Positions 35,227 through 45,513 of a stretch of 64,000 bases of DNA are shown in pieces (the stretch's first letter is position 1; every line of letters starts with the position of its first letter). Made by a program: the position numbers and the translations under genes. The notes below the pieces were generated by a model. That model saw only the letters and a list, made by a program, of their open reading frames with translations. It made no database searches and had not been told where the DNA came from. Source of the stretch: Rhizobium sp. ARZ01 (lineage in GTDB: Bacteria; Pseudomonadota; Alphaproteobacteria; Rhizobiales; Rhizobiaceae); contig NZ_JACVAE010000001.1 in the NCBI RefSeq assembly GCF_014851675.1, positions 2,418,001-2,482,000 on the forward strand, in the 5' to 3' direction.

Positions 35227-36378
35227 ATGGCACTGCAATTCGACAGCGAGGAATACACCAACCGGCTGCAGCGCCTGACCGCCAAGATGCGCGACGAGAA
35301 ACTCGACGCCATGCTGCTTTTCGCCCAGGAAAGCATGTATTGGCTGACCGGCTATGACACTTTCGGCTACTGCTTCTTCCAGGCGCTGGTGGTGAAAGCC
35401 GATGGCGACATGGTGCTTTTGACCCGCTCGGCCGATCTGCGGCAGGCGCGACAGACATCCAATATCGCCAAGATCGAGATCTGGATCGATCGCGCCAACG
35501 CCGATCCAGCGATGGACCTGAAGAATCTGCTCTCGGACCTGGACCTGCTCGGCTGCCGGCTCGGCGTCGAATACGACACGCACGGTTTGACCGGCAGAAA
35601 TGCACGGCTTCTGGACAATCAGTTGCAGAGCTTCGGCGAGCTTGTCGACGCGTCGCTGCTCGTCAGCCGGCTGCGACTCGTCAAGAGCCCGGCGGAACTG
35701 GCATATGTCGAGAAAGCCGCGTCGCTTGCCGACGACGCGCTGGACGCCGCTCTGCCGTTGATCGGACCCGGTGCCGACGAGGCGACAATCCTGGCAGCGA
35801 TGCAAGGTGCGGTTCTTGCCGGAGGCGGCGACTATCCGGCAAATGAGTTCATTATCGGCTCGGGCATCGACGCGCTGCTGTGCCGCTACAAGTCGGGCCG
35901 GCGAAAGCTCGACGCAAACGACCAGCTCACCCTCGAATGGGCGGGCGTGAGCGCGCATTACCACGCCGCGATGATGCGCACCGTCATCATCGGCGAGCCG
36001 TCCAACCGCCACCGCGAACTCTTCAGCGCCTGCCGCGACACGATACAGGCAATCGAGATGGTTCTGCGTCCCGGCAATACGTTCGGCACGGTGTTCGACA
36101 CCCATGCGAAGATCATGGACGAGCGCGGGCTCGCGCGGCACCGGCTGAACGCCTGCGGCTACTCGCTTGGCGCCCGCTTTTCCCCCTCCTGGATGGAGCA
36201 TCAGATGTTCCACGTCGGCAATCCACAGGAAATCCAACCCGACATGTCGCTGTTCGTCCACATGATCATCATGGATTCCGATACGAACACTGCAATGACG
36301 CTCGGCCAGACCTACCTGACGACGACCGATACGCCGAAGGCGTTGTCGCGCTACGGCCTTGATTTCATCAGCGTGTGA
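35227..36378 (+). CDS. M24-family protein without metal ligands (creatinase/ectoine-hydrolase-like)
   Basis: 383 residues with the two-domain creatinase/prolidase layout: N-terminal RNase-H-like domain (MRDEKLDAMLLFAQESMYWL TGYDTF region) and C-terminal pita-bread domain. The five metal ligands of M24 peptidases are not at their places: the first Asp is in LEWAGVSAHYH as Glu, the second is lost in AAMMRT, the His of GHGxG is Tyr in CGYSLGARF, and the two Glu positions fall in SLFVHMIIMD and TLGQTYLTT. Creatinase and ectoine hydrolase DoeA are known metal-free members, so hydrolysis of a small C-N bond is plausible. GAGGGAG precedes the ATG, which is used instead of an earlier one. Confidence 0.85.
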   Translation: MALQFDSEEYTNRLQRLTAKMRDEKLDAMLLFAQESMYWLTGYDTFGYCFFQALVVKADGDMVLLTRSADLRQARQTSNIAKIEIWIDRANADPAMDLKNLLSDLDLLGCRLGVEYDTHGLTGRNARLLDNQLQSFGELVDASLLVSRLRLVKSPAELAYVEKAASLADDALDAALPLIGPGADEATILAAMQGAVLAGGGDYPANEFIIGSGIDALLCRYKSGRRKLDANDQLTLEWAGVSAHYHAAMMRTVIIGEPSNRHRELFSACRDTIQAIEMVLRPGNTFGTVFDTHAKIMDERGLARHRLNACGYSLGARFSPSWMEHQMFHVGNPQEIQPDMSLFVHMIIMDSDTNTAMTLGQTYLTTTDTPKALSRYGLDFISV

Positions 36379-36495
36379 GACAGGTGGTTGCGCACACCCG
36401 AAATCCTGCAATTGACACGCTACGTCACTGCAAAGCATAAATTCGTCCGGGGAACGGAGCGACAACGCAACCTCCCGCACGGCGGACGGAAACGG

Positions 36496-37230
36496 ATGCA
36501 TCAGCTGAAGCCATGGCTGGCTCTGGCCGGCCTTCTCCTAGCGCTTGCGGGCTGCAACAGCACGGATGCGCTGATACCACAGGTCGACGTCGGCAGCGGC
36601 ACTCAGACGTCTTCGCCTGTCACCCAACGCGATCTCAATCAGGTCAGCGCCTACAGCCAGCCGGTTGGCAGTGCACAGGCGAATTCCATGGCTGGCAGGT
36701 CGGCTTCGAGCGGCACGCTGGAGGCACAGGCCGATGCGCTGGCCCGCAACCAGACCAATCCCACTGCGAGCGGCGAAGGCGGGTTGGTCGTGGGCGAACA
36801 GGAAAACACAGCTCCGACGTCGGCCAAGCCAACGCAGACTGCCGCCCTCACGCCAGCCACCGACGGTGACAGTATTCGGTTCCTGCCGATCATCGGCGCC
36901 CCCGTCGAGGCGGTGACCCCGCTTTCGAAGACGCTCGGCGCCCAGGCCCGCGCCAGTGGCCTGACGATCAAGAGTTCGTCGGACAATACCAGCCGCTATA
37001 TCCTCAAGGGCTATTTTTCCGCGATGCAGGACAGGGGTAAGACCACCGTCGTCTATGTCTGGGATGTGCTCGACAGCTCCGGCGGCCGGCTTCACCGCAT
37101 CCAGGGGCAGGACAGTGTCGACGCCACTGCAAGCGATCCCTGGCGCGCAGTCCCTGCAAGCACCATGGAAGCCATAGCCCAGCGAACGATTCAGGAATAT
37201 GTCAGCTGGCGCGAGCAGACGGGCGGCTAG
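36496..37230 (+). CDS. Lipoprotein of unknown function
   Basis: 244 residues. The signal peptide WLALAGLLLALAGC has a lipobox cysteine at residue 19 or so, making it an Lgt substrate. Residues 25-130 are Ser/Thr/Gln-rich and disordered. The C-terminal 110 residues form a compact domain (FLPIIGAPVEAVTPLSKTLG, SSDNTSRYILKGYFSAMQD, VVYVWDVLDSSGGRLHRIQG) resembling proteins annotated only as rhizobial lipoproteins. It follows the M24 gene by about 118 bases and precedes prs. Confidence 0.8.
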   Translation: MHQLKPWLALAGLLLALAGCNSTDALIPQVDVGSGTQTSSPVTQRDLNQVSAYSQPVGSAQANSMAGRSASSGTLEAQADALARNQTNPTASGEGGLVVGEQENTAPTSAKPTQTAALTPATDGDSIRFLPIIGAPVEAVTPLSKTLGAQARASGLTIKSSSDNTSRYILKGYFSAMQDRGKTTVVYVWDVLDSSGGRLHRIQGQDSVDATASDPWRAVPASTMEAIAQRTIQEYVSWREQTGG

Positions 37231-37400
37231 TGTAACTCGCATAACCTGCGGTGGTTCAGATTGCGGTCGCCCAACCCTGCTGGGTATTGCACATGCGAAA
37301 GAATGGAAAAACCATGCGGCACAGGACTTGCATTCACGCCCGGGGACGCTAAAAGGCGCCCATCAGCATTCTCGTAGGCCATCAGACAGGCGGACCATAG

Positions 37401-38333
<933 letters not shown>

Positions 38334-38557
38334 GGCAGCACATCTCAATCGGCAACGGTTGATCGAGTGCATGCCGCGCAGTCTGCGCGGCAGCGGCAGG
38401 CTTTCCATACGCGGACGGCGCCAAGGAAGCTTCGGCGCTCATCCTCAATATTAGCCCATTGAACCGGCCGCCGAATTCACCTCGTATGCGTATACGATGG
38501 CCGTTGCCCTGTCGGCGGCAGAAGTACAGACGAAGATCAACAAGAAGGAGGCTTTCG

Positions 38558-39271
38558 ATGCTGATGGGACACCGAATCTCGAGGCTTGTCGCGAAACTTC
38601 CGGCGTTCGGGCGTGCAGCCAAACGGCACTCAGTCCTTCTTTTTCTTCCGCTGGTCGCCGCCTGTACTGTGGAAACCTCTCCCGGCTATGTCGGCGGCGG
38701 ACGGCCGATACCGAGCCCCTCAGTGTGCACGATGGAATATGCTCCCGTCTGTGGCGAGCGCGGCGGTCGCCTCCAAACCTTTGCCAACGCCTGCGAGGCG
38801 CGTAGCCGCGGCTTCGATATCGCCCATCGCGGGCAGTGCCGGCGGGAGCCGGTTCCGGACCGCGCCTGCACGCGGGAATTTAATCCCGTCTGCGCCGAGC
38901 GAGGCGGGCGTCAGCAGACCTTCGCCAACGCCTGCATGGCGAGAAACGACGGCTTTCGCGTCATCAGCCGCGGCGAATGCCGGCGCGAACCGGCGCCGAG
39001 CCGCGCCTGCACCATGGAATATGCGCCCGTCTGTGCCGAACGGGGTGGACGTCAGCAAACCTTCGCCAACGCCTGCACGGCGAGGAGCGAGGGCTTTCGG
39101 GTCGTCAATCGCGGCGAATGCCGGCGCGAGCCGGCGCCTAACCGGGCTTGCACCCGAGAATTCGCACCTGTCTGTGCGGAGCGCGGCGGCACGCGGCGCA
39201 CATTCTCAAACGCTTGCGAGGCTCGGGCTGCGGATTTCCGCGTGATGCGTCCAGGCGAATGCCGCCGATAA
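38558..39271 (+). CDS. Lipoprotein with four tandem Kazal-type repeats
   Basis: 237 residues. ATG after AAGAAGGAGG; signal peptide ending in the lipobox LVAAC, so the mature protein is lipid-anchored. Then come four copies of a 47-residue unit, each with C-x3-YAPVC (or FNPVC/FAPVC), ERGG-x-x-x-TFANAC-x-A and a final GEC. Each unit has four cysteines rather than the six of classical Kazal inhibitors, matching short Kazal-type domains. Function as an inhibitor of serine proteases outside the cell is possible but not shown. The spacer REPxPxRA joins units. Confidence 0.85.
   Translation: MLMGHRISRLVAKLPAFGRAAKRHSVLLFLPLVAACTVETSPGYVGGGRPIPSPSVCTMEYAPVCGERGGRLQTFANACEARSRGFDIAHRGQCRREPVPDRACTREFNPVCAERGGRQQTFANACMARNDGFRVISRGECRREPAPSRACTMEYAPVCAERGGRQQTFANACTARSEGFRVVNRGECRREPAPNRACTREFAPVCAERGGTRRTFSNACEARAADFRVMRPGECRR
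38726..39268 (+). repeat. Four in-gene tandem repeats of 141 bp
   Basis: First cysteine codons of the Kazal units lie at 38726, 38867, 39008 and 39149, an exact 141-base period. Units 2 to 4 are most alike in DNA, which suggests duplication within the gene. Confidence 0.9.
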
Positions 39272-39382
39272 CGAATTGGCCCGGCGCGCGGTCTGAAAAG
39301 TCTGGCGCCGGCACCCGTTTCGTTTCCGCACCAAGTTGTGCTAGGACCGCGGTTCCCGTCCACTGAAACTCCGCCTCACGCC

Positions 39383-40576
39383 ATGCTACGCGATTTCTCC
39401 GCACAAGCGCTCTTCATGGGCCTGCTGACCGCTTTCGTCGGCTTCGCCAGTTCCTTCGCAGTCGTGCTGCACGGCCTGACGGGCGTCGGCGCGACCGAGG
39501 CTCAGGCCGCATCGGGCCTGATGGCGCTTTCGGTTTCAATGGGTCTTTGCGCGGTCATGCTCAGCGTCTGGACGCACCTGCCGGTCTCCATCGCCTGGTC
39601 GACACCCGGTGCTGCACTGCTTGCCAGTTCGGGCGTCGTCGAAGGTGGGTTCGGTGCCGCCGTCGGCGGCTTTCTTGTGTGCGCCGCCCTGATCGTCGCC
39701 GCGGGTCTATGGAAGCCGCTTGGGCGCATGGTCGCGGCAATTCCTGCCACCCTTGCCAATGCGATGCTCGCAGGTGTCCTGCTCGGCCTCTGCTTCGCGC
39801 CGGTCAAGGCGATCGCCTTCAATCCGCTGTTTGGTTTGCCGATCGTCGTCACCTGGGTCGTCGTCGGTGCGATCAACCGCCTTTATGCCGTGCCGGCCGC
39901 CCTCCTCGCCTTTGTGCTCGTTCTCGCATTTGGCATCGATATTCCCGAGGATGCACTTGCGGCGGTCGCCCGCGACCTGCTGCCGAAGCCGGAGCTTGTC
40001 ACGCCGGTCTTCAACCTCGCCGGCCTTGTCAGCATTGCGCTGCCCCTCTTCATCGTCACGATGGCCTCGCAGAACATCCCGGGCATCGCCGTGCTGAAGG
40101 TCAACAATTACGAGCCGACGCCCGGCCCGCTGTTTGCCGTAACCGGCCTGTTCTCGCTGCTTAGCGCCCCGTTTGGCGGCCATGCCGTCAATCTCGCTGC
40201 GATCACGGCGGCGATGTGTGCGGGCGAGGATGCGCATCCCGACCCCCGCCGCCGTTACTGGGCAGCGATCAATGCCGGCATTTTCTACGTAATTTTCGGC
40301 CTGCTGGCCGGCGCAGTCACGGCGTTTGTCAGTCTCGCGCCGCCGATCCTTATCCAGGCGGTGGCCGGCCTCGCGCTGATCAGCGCCTTTGCCGGGTCGG
40401 CGATGAACGCCTTCAAGGAATCCGAGACGCGCGAAGCCGCCGCCCTCACCTTCCTCATCACGGCCTCGGGTGTCAGCTTCGGCGGCATTTCCGGCGCCTT
40501 TTGGGGACTGCTTGCAGGCGGTCTGATGATGGGACTGACCCGCCTTGTCGCGGCTCGCAAAGCGCGGAAGGTGTAA
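39383..40576 (+). CDS. BenE-family benzoate/H+ symporter-like transporter
   Basis: 397 residues, about twelve membrane segments, with the BenE layout: FVGFASSFAVVLHGLTGVGA at the start, WSTPGAALLASSG, the central TMASQNIPGIAVL and FGGHAVNLAAITAAMCAGEDAHPD. It would import benzoate or a related aromatic acid. No benzoate catabolic gene is nearby, so the substrate is uncertain. MLRDFSAQALFM is the probable start. Confidence 0.88.
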   Translation: MLRDFSAQALFMGLLTAFVGFASSFAVVLHGLTGVGATEAQAASGLMALSVSMGLCAVMLSVWTHLPVSIAWSTPGAALLASSGVVEGGFGAAVGGFLVCAALIVAAGLWKPLGRMVAAIPATLANAMLAGVLLGLCFAPVKAIAFNPLFGLPIVVTWVVVGAINRLYAVPAALLAFVLVLAFGIDIPEDALAAVARDLLPKPELVTPVFNLAGLVSIALPLFIVTMASQNIPGIAVLKVNNYEPTPGPLFAVTGLFSLLSAPFGGHAVNLAAITAAMCAGEDAHPDPRRRYWAAINAGIFYVIFGLLAGAVTAFVSLAPPILIQAVAGLALISAFAGSAMNAFKESETREAAALTFLITASGVSFGGISGAFWGLLAGGLMMGLTRLVAARKARKV

Positions 40577-40767
40577 GACTTCCGCGAGGCCAAGACAGAC
40601 GGCTGCCCTTGCATTTCCCGGCATTGTCGGCTATGCGACGCGCGTCCGCCTAGACACCCTTGGAGGCAAGGTGGATGAGGTTTTCCTGAAATCCTCAAGT
40701 TTCGGACGGCCGAGGCCCAGTGCCGCGCCCGACGGAACTCTCCAGTAACACTTGAAAGGTCAATGCT

Positions 40768-41379
40768 ATGAGCCACGCATCCTACGAGCTCAAGGCCGAG
40801 ACGCGCGAACGGGTTGGTAAGGGGTCCTCCCGTGAACTTCGCCGCAACGGTCTTATCCCGGCTGTCATCTATGGTGACAAGAAGGCCCCCATTTCGATCG
40901 CTCTGTCGACGAAGGAAGTCACCCAGCGCATCCACGCCGGCGGCTTCATGACGACGGTCGCCACGATCGACGTCAACGGCGAGAAGATCTCCGTCCTGCC
41001 GAAGGACTACCAGCTGGATCCGGTCCGCGACTTCACGATGCACGTCGACTTCCTGCGCGTATCGGCCGACAGCAAGGTCACCGTCCAGGTTCCGGTTCAC
41101 TTCGTCAACGAAGAGAAGTCCCCGGGAATCAAGGTCGGCGGCATGCTGAACATCGTTCGCCACGACGTCGAGCTGCACTGCCCGGCCAACGACATTCCGG
41201 AATTCCTCACCGTCGACCTCGACGGCCTGAAAATCGGCGACAGCATCCACATCTCGCACATCAAGCTGCCGAAGGGTACGAGCCCGGTCATCGCTGACCG
41301 CGACTTCACCGTCGCCACGATCGTCGGCACGGCTGCTGCCAAGGAAGAAGAAGCTGAAGGCGAAGCAACGGCCGAGTAA
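40768..41379 (+). CDS. rplY: Ribosomal protein bL25 (CTC type)
   Basis: 203 residues: the L25 domain that binds 5S rRNA ([21 protein letters not shown]) followed by the C-terminal TL5/CTC beta domain ([36 protein letters not shown]) and an acidic alanine-rich tail. ATG preceded by AAAGG. In most alphaproteobacteria rplY is followed directly by pth and ychF; here 3.4 kb with two other genes intervenes. A terminator follows. Confidence 0.96.
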   Translation: MSHASYELKAETRERVGKGSSRELRRNGLIPAVIYGDKKAPISIALSTKEVTQRIHAGGFMTTVATIDVNGEKISVLPKDYQLDPVRDFTMHVDFLRVSADSKVTVQVPVHFVNEEKSPGIKVGGMLNIVRHDVELHCPANDIPEFLTVDLDGLKIGDSIHISHIKLPKGTSPVIADRDFTVATIVGTAAAKEEEAEGEATAE

Positions 41380-41407
41380 TCATTCGGCAATTGTTTACCT
41401 TATCGAA

Positions 41408-41436
41408 CCCGCCTTCGGAAACGGAGGCGGGTTTTT
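41408..41436 (+). terminator. Rho-independent terminator of rplY
   Basis: Stem CCCGCCTtCG/CGgAGGCGGG with loop GAAA then T5, 28 bases after the rplY stop. Confidence 0.9.
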
Positions 41437-41549
41437 CGTGTCCGCACCTGCCCTTCAACAACATTTAAGAAATAGGTGAAAAGCTCAAATAAAGAACAGG
41501 GGAAGGCCATCGTGCCAACAATCGTGCAGAAGACCGTGGAGGACACGGG

Positions 41550-43940
41550 ATGAAGATGCATTCGGTGGAGAGCCGGTTCATCGCCATCGTCATTGGCGCG
41601 CTCCTCGTGTTCGTCGCGCCGCTCTTCTTTTTCTTCCTCGTCCTGTCGTCGGACCGCGTCGCGCGCGAGAGGCTCAAGAACACTGAAGTGCTGATGCAAG
41701 CCAACGCCCAGGCGCTCGGCAAGCCGATCTGGGACTTCGACTTGGACAGCATAGCTCAGATCGTCGAGACGCTGAGGGCTGGCGCCAACATAAACTACGT
41801 TCACATCCGCGACACTTCGGGCCTGATCAATATCCGGGAACCGGAAGTCGAGCCTGAAGCAAGCGAAGTCCAGTCCGTCGTTACCGCCGACATCCTTCAT
41901 CGAACCAATGAAGGCATCCGCAGGGTCGGCACCGCGGAGATCTCAATTGCCAAAGACGGGCCATTCTCTCGCTTCTCCGGCGACGAACTGGCGATTTTCG
42001 CGATCTTCCTCTTTGCTGTCGGCACGCTGTTTACCGCCGCGATCATTGGCAACCGCATCACCATCATCCAACCGCTTATGCGCCTGACAGCGGCAATCGA
42101 AGCGACGCGCAGGCTCGGCTCGCGCCACCATGTGGATTGGACGTCGAACGATGAGATGGGCCATCTCGCCCATAACTTCAACGAGATGCAGAACAGGCTC
42201 GAGCAGGAGGAGAACGAACTTAAGCTTGCGCATGCGCGCACGACCGAGATCTACAACAAGACGCCGGCAATGCTCTTCTCGACGGATCGGGACAATTGCA
42301 TCACTGCGGTCAGCGACTATTGGCTCGTTGCCACCGGCTACAGCCGCGAGGCCGTCATCGGCCACAGCTTCACCAAATTCGTAGACGCCGCCGATCACCT
42401 GGTCTACCGCGATCGTCACCTGGCAGGATCGGACGGCACAGGGATTTGCGAAGTGACAGTGCGTTTTCATCGTGCCGACGCAACGGTCATGGACGTGCTC
42501 GTGCTCGAAACATGCCTCCCAATCGACGAAGCTGGAACCGAACCGACGCTATCGGTGATGACGGACGTCACGGACCTGAAGGAAGCCGAAAGCCGCAATC
42601 TCCGCCAGGCGATTACCGATCACCTCACTGGGCTCCTCAACCGACAGGGGTTCGAGTCCGTGCTGGGCGAGTTGATCCGAAAAGCCGAGCTGGAGGATCA
42701 GCAACTCGCCTGCCTGTTCCTCGACCTCGATCGGTTCAAGTGGATCAATGACAATCTCGGCCATGCCGTCGGCGATGAGGTCTTGTGCCAGGTTGCAAAT
42801 CGCCTGCGCGAGCAGTTGCGCTTCAATGACGTCGTGGCGAGGCTCGGCGGCGACGAGTTTGCCGTCCTCCTGCTCTCACCGGATGCAAAACAACTCGCCA
42901 TCGACATCAGCGCCCGTCTGTGCTCGGCGCTGAAGGAACCCGTGTTCATCAATGGCAGCCGACTGAACGTCAGCGCCAGTATCGGCATCGCCGTTTATCC
43001 GGACCACGCAGCAACGGCGGCTGACCTGCTGCAGAAATCCGACATGGCGATGTATGCGCGAAAGCGCGGTGGCAAGAATGGTGCCCAGGTATTCAACGAC
43101 AACATCGTCGACATCGCCCGCCGGCGGCTGGAAATCGAGCAATGCATTGAAGAGGGGCTGCGCGAGGACGGGTTCGACGCCTATCTCCAGCCGATCGTCA
43201 GCCTGCGCGACGCTCACGTTGCCGGTTTCGAAGCGCTGATGCGCCTGAACCATCCGCAGAAGGGGATGCTTTCACCTGCTGAGATCATCGGCGTGGCCGA
43301 GGAAAACGGGGCCATCGGCAAGATCGGTGATGTCATCCTGGAGAAGGCAATCCGCGATCTCGCGGCCATTTCGCGACTGGACGGAATGTCGGAGAGCTAT
43401 CTTGCCGTGAACTTCTCTCCCCTGCAGTTCGACGCAACCCTGCCGAACCGGCTCGCTGCACTCCTGCTGGAGAACGGTGTGATACCATCGCGCATCGTCA
43501 TCGAGATCACCGAAGCGGTGTTGATGCTCGACAATCCCGTTATCCGCCAAACGCTGGACGCCCTAACCGCGCTTGGATGCCGGATCGCGCTGGACGATTT
43601 TGGAACCGGCTACTCATCGCTGAGCTACCTGAACCGCTTCCCGGTGGATATCGTCAAGGTCGACCAATCCTTCGTGCGCTCGCTGGGCAGCAGCCAACAG
43701 AATATTGCAGCCAAGAGCCGGACCCTGATTGAGGGCATCCGGATGATTTCGCATCAAATGGGTTGCGTCGTCATTGCCGAAGGGATCGAGACCGAGATCG
43801 AACGACAGGCGCTCGAGGAGATGGGCGTAGACCTAGGACAGGGCTATCTGTTCAGTGAACCCCTGCCCTTCGACGAGTTGGTGCGCGAACTGGATAGGTT
43901 CGCCGAGCAGACGGAAGCAATGGAGGCCACGCGCCTCTGA
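41550..43940 (+). CDS. Membrane-bound GGDEF-EAL c-di-GMP signalling protein with HAMP and PAS
   Basis: 796 residues. Membrane span at about 10-32, periplasmic part of about 110 residues, second span about 147-170, HAMP, PAS about 230-345, GGDEF about 350-515, EAL about 530-785. The diguanylate cyclase site RLGGDEF (GGDEF 433-437) is intact with the inhibitory I-site RFND (424-427) five residues before it. The phosphodiesterase site is also intact: FEALMRL, ITEAVLML, DDFGTGYSS, VKVDQSF and AEGIETE. It could thus do both reactions. Only three bases separate it from a periplasmic binding protein gene, a natural candidate for feeding a signal to its periplasmic domain. Confidence 0.93.
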   Translation: MKMHSVESRFIAIVIGALLVFVAPLFFFFLVLSSDRVARERLKNTEVLMQANAQALGKPIWDFDLDSIAQIVETLRAGANINYVHIRDTSGLINIREPEVEPEASEVQSVVTADILHRTNEGIRRVGTAEISIAKDGPFSRFSGDELAIFAIFLFAVGTLFTAAIIGNRITIIQPLMRLTAAIEATRRLGSRHHVDWTSNDEMGHLAHNFNEMQNRLEQEENELKLAHARTTEIYNKTPAMLFSTDRDNCITAVSDYWLVATGYSREAVIGHSFTKFVDAADHLVYRDRHLAGSDGTGICEVTVRFHRADATVMDVLVLETCLPIDEAGTEPTLSVMTDVTDLKEAESRNLRQAITDHLTGLLNRQGFESVLGELIRKAELEDQQLACLFLDLDRFKWINDNLGHAVGDEVLCQVANRLREQLRFNDVVARLGGDEFAVLLLSPDAKQLAIDISARLCSALKEPVFINGSRLNVSASIGIAVYPDHAATAADLLQKSDMAMYARKRGGKNGAQVFNDNIVDIARRRLEIEQCIEEGLREDGFDAYLQPIVSLRDAHVAGFEALMRLNHPQKGMLSPAEIIGVAEENGAIGKIGDVILEKAIRDLAAISRLDGMSESYLAVNFSPLQFDATLPNRLAALLLENGVIPSRIVIEITEAVLMLDNPVIRQTLDALTALGCRIALDDFGTGYSSLSYLNRFPVDIVKVDQSFVRSLGSSQQNIAAKSRTLIEGIRMISHQMGCVVIAEGIETEIERQALEEMGVDLGQGYLFSEPLPFDELVRELDRFAEQTEAMEATRL

Positions 43941-43943
43941 TCG

Positions 43944-44708
43944 ATGAGAATGGAAATCGGAATGTTATCTGTGAAAATGCTTGCCACTGCGTTCGCGATC
44001 GCCACCCTCTTGTCGCAACCAGTGAACGCGGGCGACGTCACCTTTGTCACGGAAGAGTACGCGCCCTTCAGCTACACCGACAGTGACACGATTAAAGGCA
44101 TCGCCGTCGAGCAGGTCCATCGGATCGCTGCTTCCGTCGGTCTCTCCTACCGGATCGAGATCATGCCCTGGGCGCGTGCGATTGCCTTGGCGGAGCGGCA
44201 ACCGGATCACTGTGTCTTCACCACCGGTCACAATCGTGCGCGCGACAAGACGTTTCGCTGGGTCGAGCCACTGCTGAAAGACCAGATGGTCATCGTCAAA
44301 CGCAAGGGCGACAAACTTGCCGCCACGACGCTGGAGGCCGCCCACCACCAGCGCGTGGGCGCACAGCGCGGCGACTTCGCCGTGGGGGTCCTCAAGGAAC
44401 ACGGCTTTACCGACATCGATCTTGCCGCCGATATCGCGATCACGCTCGGCAAGCTGAAGAGCGGCCGCATCGACCTGATGCCGACCTCCGTCAAGATCTA
44501 TGAAAGTATGCTGAAGGACGGGGAGCCGATCGAAAAGGCGATGCTGCTGGACGGGCAAACCTACGGGATTGCCTGCCACAAGGCTATGCCGGCGAAAACC
44601 ATTGTCGCCATGCAGAATGCACTGGACGAGCTTATCTCGAGTGGCCAGCAGGATGCGATCTTCACCGCATACGGCCTGCCGCCCAATACACGCACCGCTT
44701 CACGCTGA
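43944..44708 (+). CDS. Periplasmic solute-binding protein (SBP_bac_3 type) paired with GGDEF-EAL gene
   Basis: 254 residues with a signal peptide (MLSVKMLATAFAIATLLS ... VNAGD). The family-3 binding-protein fold is seen in VTFVTEEYAPFSYTDSDTIK, IEIMPWARAIALAERQPDHC, LGKLKSGRIDLMPTS and a final GQQDAIFTAYGL. There is no transporter permease or ATPase nearby. Because it starts three bases after the c-di-GMP gene stop, the two must be co-transcribed, and the protein is likely a ligand sensor for the upstream signalling protein rather than a transporter part. That is inference. Confidence 0.88.
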   Translation: MRMEIGMLSVKMLATAFAIATLLSQPVNAGDVTFVTEEYAPFSYTDSDTIKGIAVEQVHRIAASVGLSYRIEIMPWARAIALAERQPDHCVFTTGHNRARDKTFRWVEPLLKDQMVIVKRKGDKLAATTLEAAHHQRVGAQRGDFAVGVLKEHGFTDIDLAADIAITLGKLKSGRIDLMPTSVKIYESMLKDGEPIEKAMLLDGQTYGIACHKAMPAKTIVAMQNALDELISSGQQDAIFTAYGLPPNTRTASR

Positions 44709-44796
44709 CCCTCAATTCCGCAATGAGGGTTGACATCGCCGGCGATTGGCTGTGGGACACGTTTAAGAATTCAAGCCACCCCACGCGAGCGGTACC

Positions 44797-45510
44797 ATGC
44801 TGATCATCGCAGGCCTCGGAAATCCCGGCCCAAAATACGCTTCCAACCGCCACAATATCGGCTTCATGGCTGTCGACGCCATCCACCGCAAGAATCCATT
44901 CTCGCCGTGGTCGAAGAAGTTCAAAGGCGAGATTTCCGAAGGCGAGCTCGGGGGTGAGAAGGTGCTGCTGATCAAGCCGCAAACCTTCATGAACCTCTCC
45001 GGCGAATCCGTCGGCGAAGCGATGCGCTTCTACAAGCTCTCACCAAAGGACATCGTGGCGATCTACGACGAGCTCGATCTGGCACCCGGCAAGGCGCGCA
45101 TCAAGGTAGGCGGTGGCCATGGCGGCCACAACGGCGTGAAGTCGCTCGATGCCCATTGCGGCAAGGACTATCGCCGCCTGCGGCTCGGCATCGGCCACCC
45201 GGGCGTAAAGGAACTTGTGCACAACCACGTGCTCGGCGACTTCGCCAAGGCCGACCACAGCTGGCTCGATCCGCTGCTCGACGAGCTGGCGCTTAATGCT
45301 GACATGTTGGTACGAGGCGAGGATTCGCAGTTGATGAACAAGCTGGCGCTCGCCGTCGGCGGCACGGCGGAGGACAAGCCGAAGGCAGAGAAGAAGCCGG
45401 CCGGCCAGTCGCATATCCGGCCGGCCCGCAACAATGCCCAGCCGAAGGCGCTGCCAGCGAGCGGCCCGATGGCGGCGATGCTGAAGAAGCTGTTGGGCAA
45501 GGCGGATTGA
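44797..45510 (+). CDS. pth: Peptidyl-tRNA hydrolase
   Basis: 237 residues; frees tRNA from peptidyl-tRNA lost by ribosomes. [20 protein letters not shown] holds the catalytic histidine and Asn; [14 protein letters not shown] and [20 protein letters not shown] are diagnostic. The C-terminal 45 residues form a Lys/Pro/Ala-rich extension common in rhizobia. The stop is three bases from the next start, so pth and the GNAT gene are one operon. Confidence 0.96.
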   Translation: MLIIAGLGNPGPKYASNRHNIGFMAVDAIHRKNPFSPWSKKFKGEISEGELGGEKVLLIKPQTFMNLSGESVGEAMRFYKLSPKDIVAIYDELDLAPGKARIKVGGGHGGHNGVKSLDAHCGKDYRRLRLGIGHPGVKELVHNHVLGDFAKADHSWLDPLLDELALNADMLVRGEDSQLMNKLALAVGGTAEDKPKAEKKPAGQSHIRPARNNAQPKALPASGPMAAMLKKLLGKAD

Positions 45511-45513
45511 GGC

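Noticed and set aside
35161..36501. A 446-codon frame antisense to the M24 gene
   Set aside because: Mirror of the coding frame; sense protein has a recognisable family throughout.
38372..38390. GC-rich hairpin GCCGCGCAG..TGCGCGGC after prs
   Set aside because: No T run follows, so not called a terminator.
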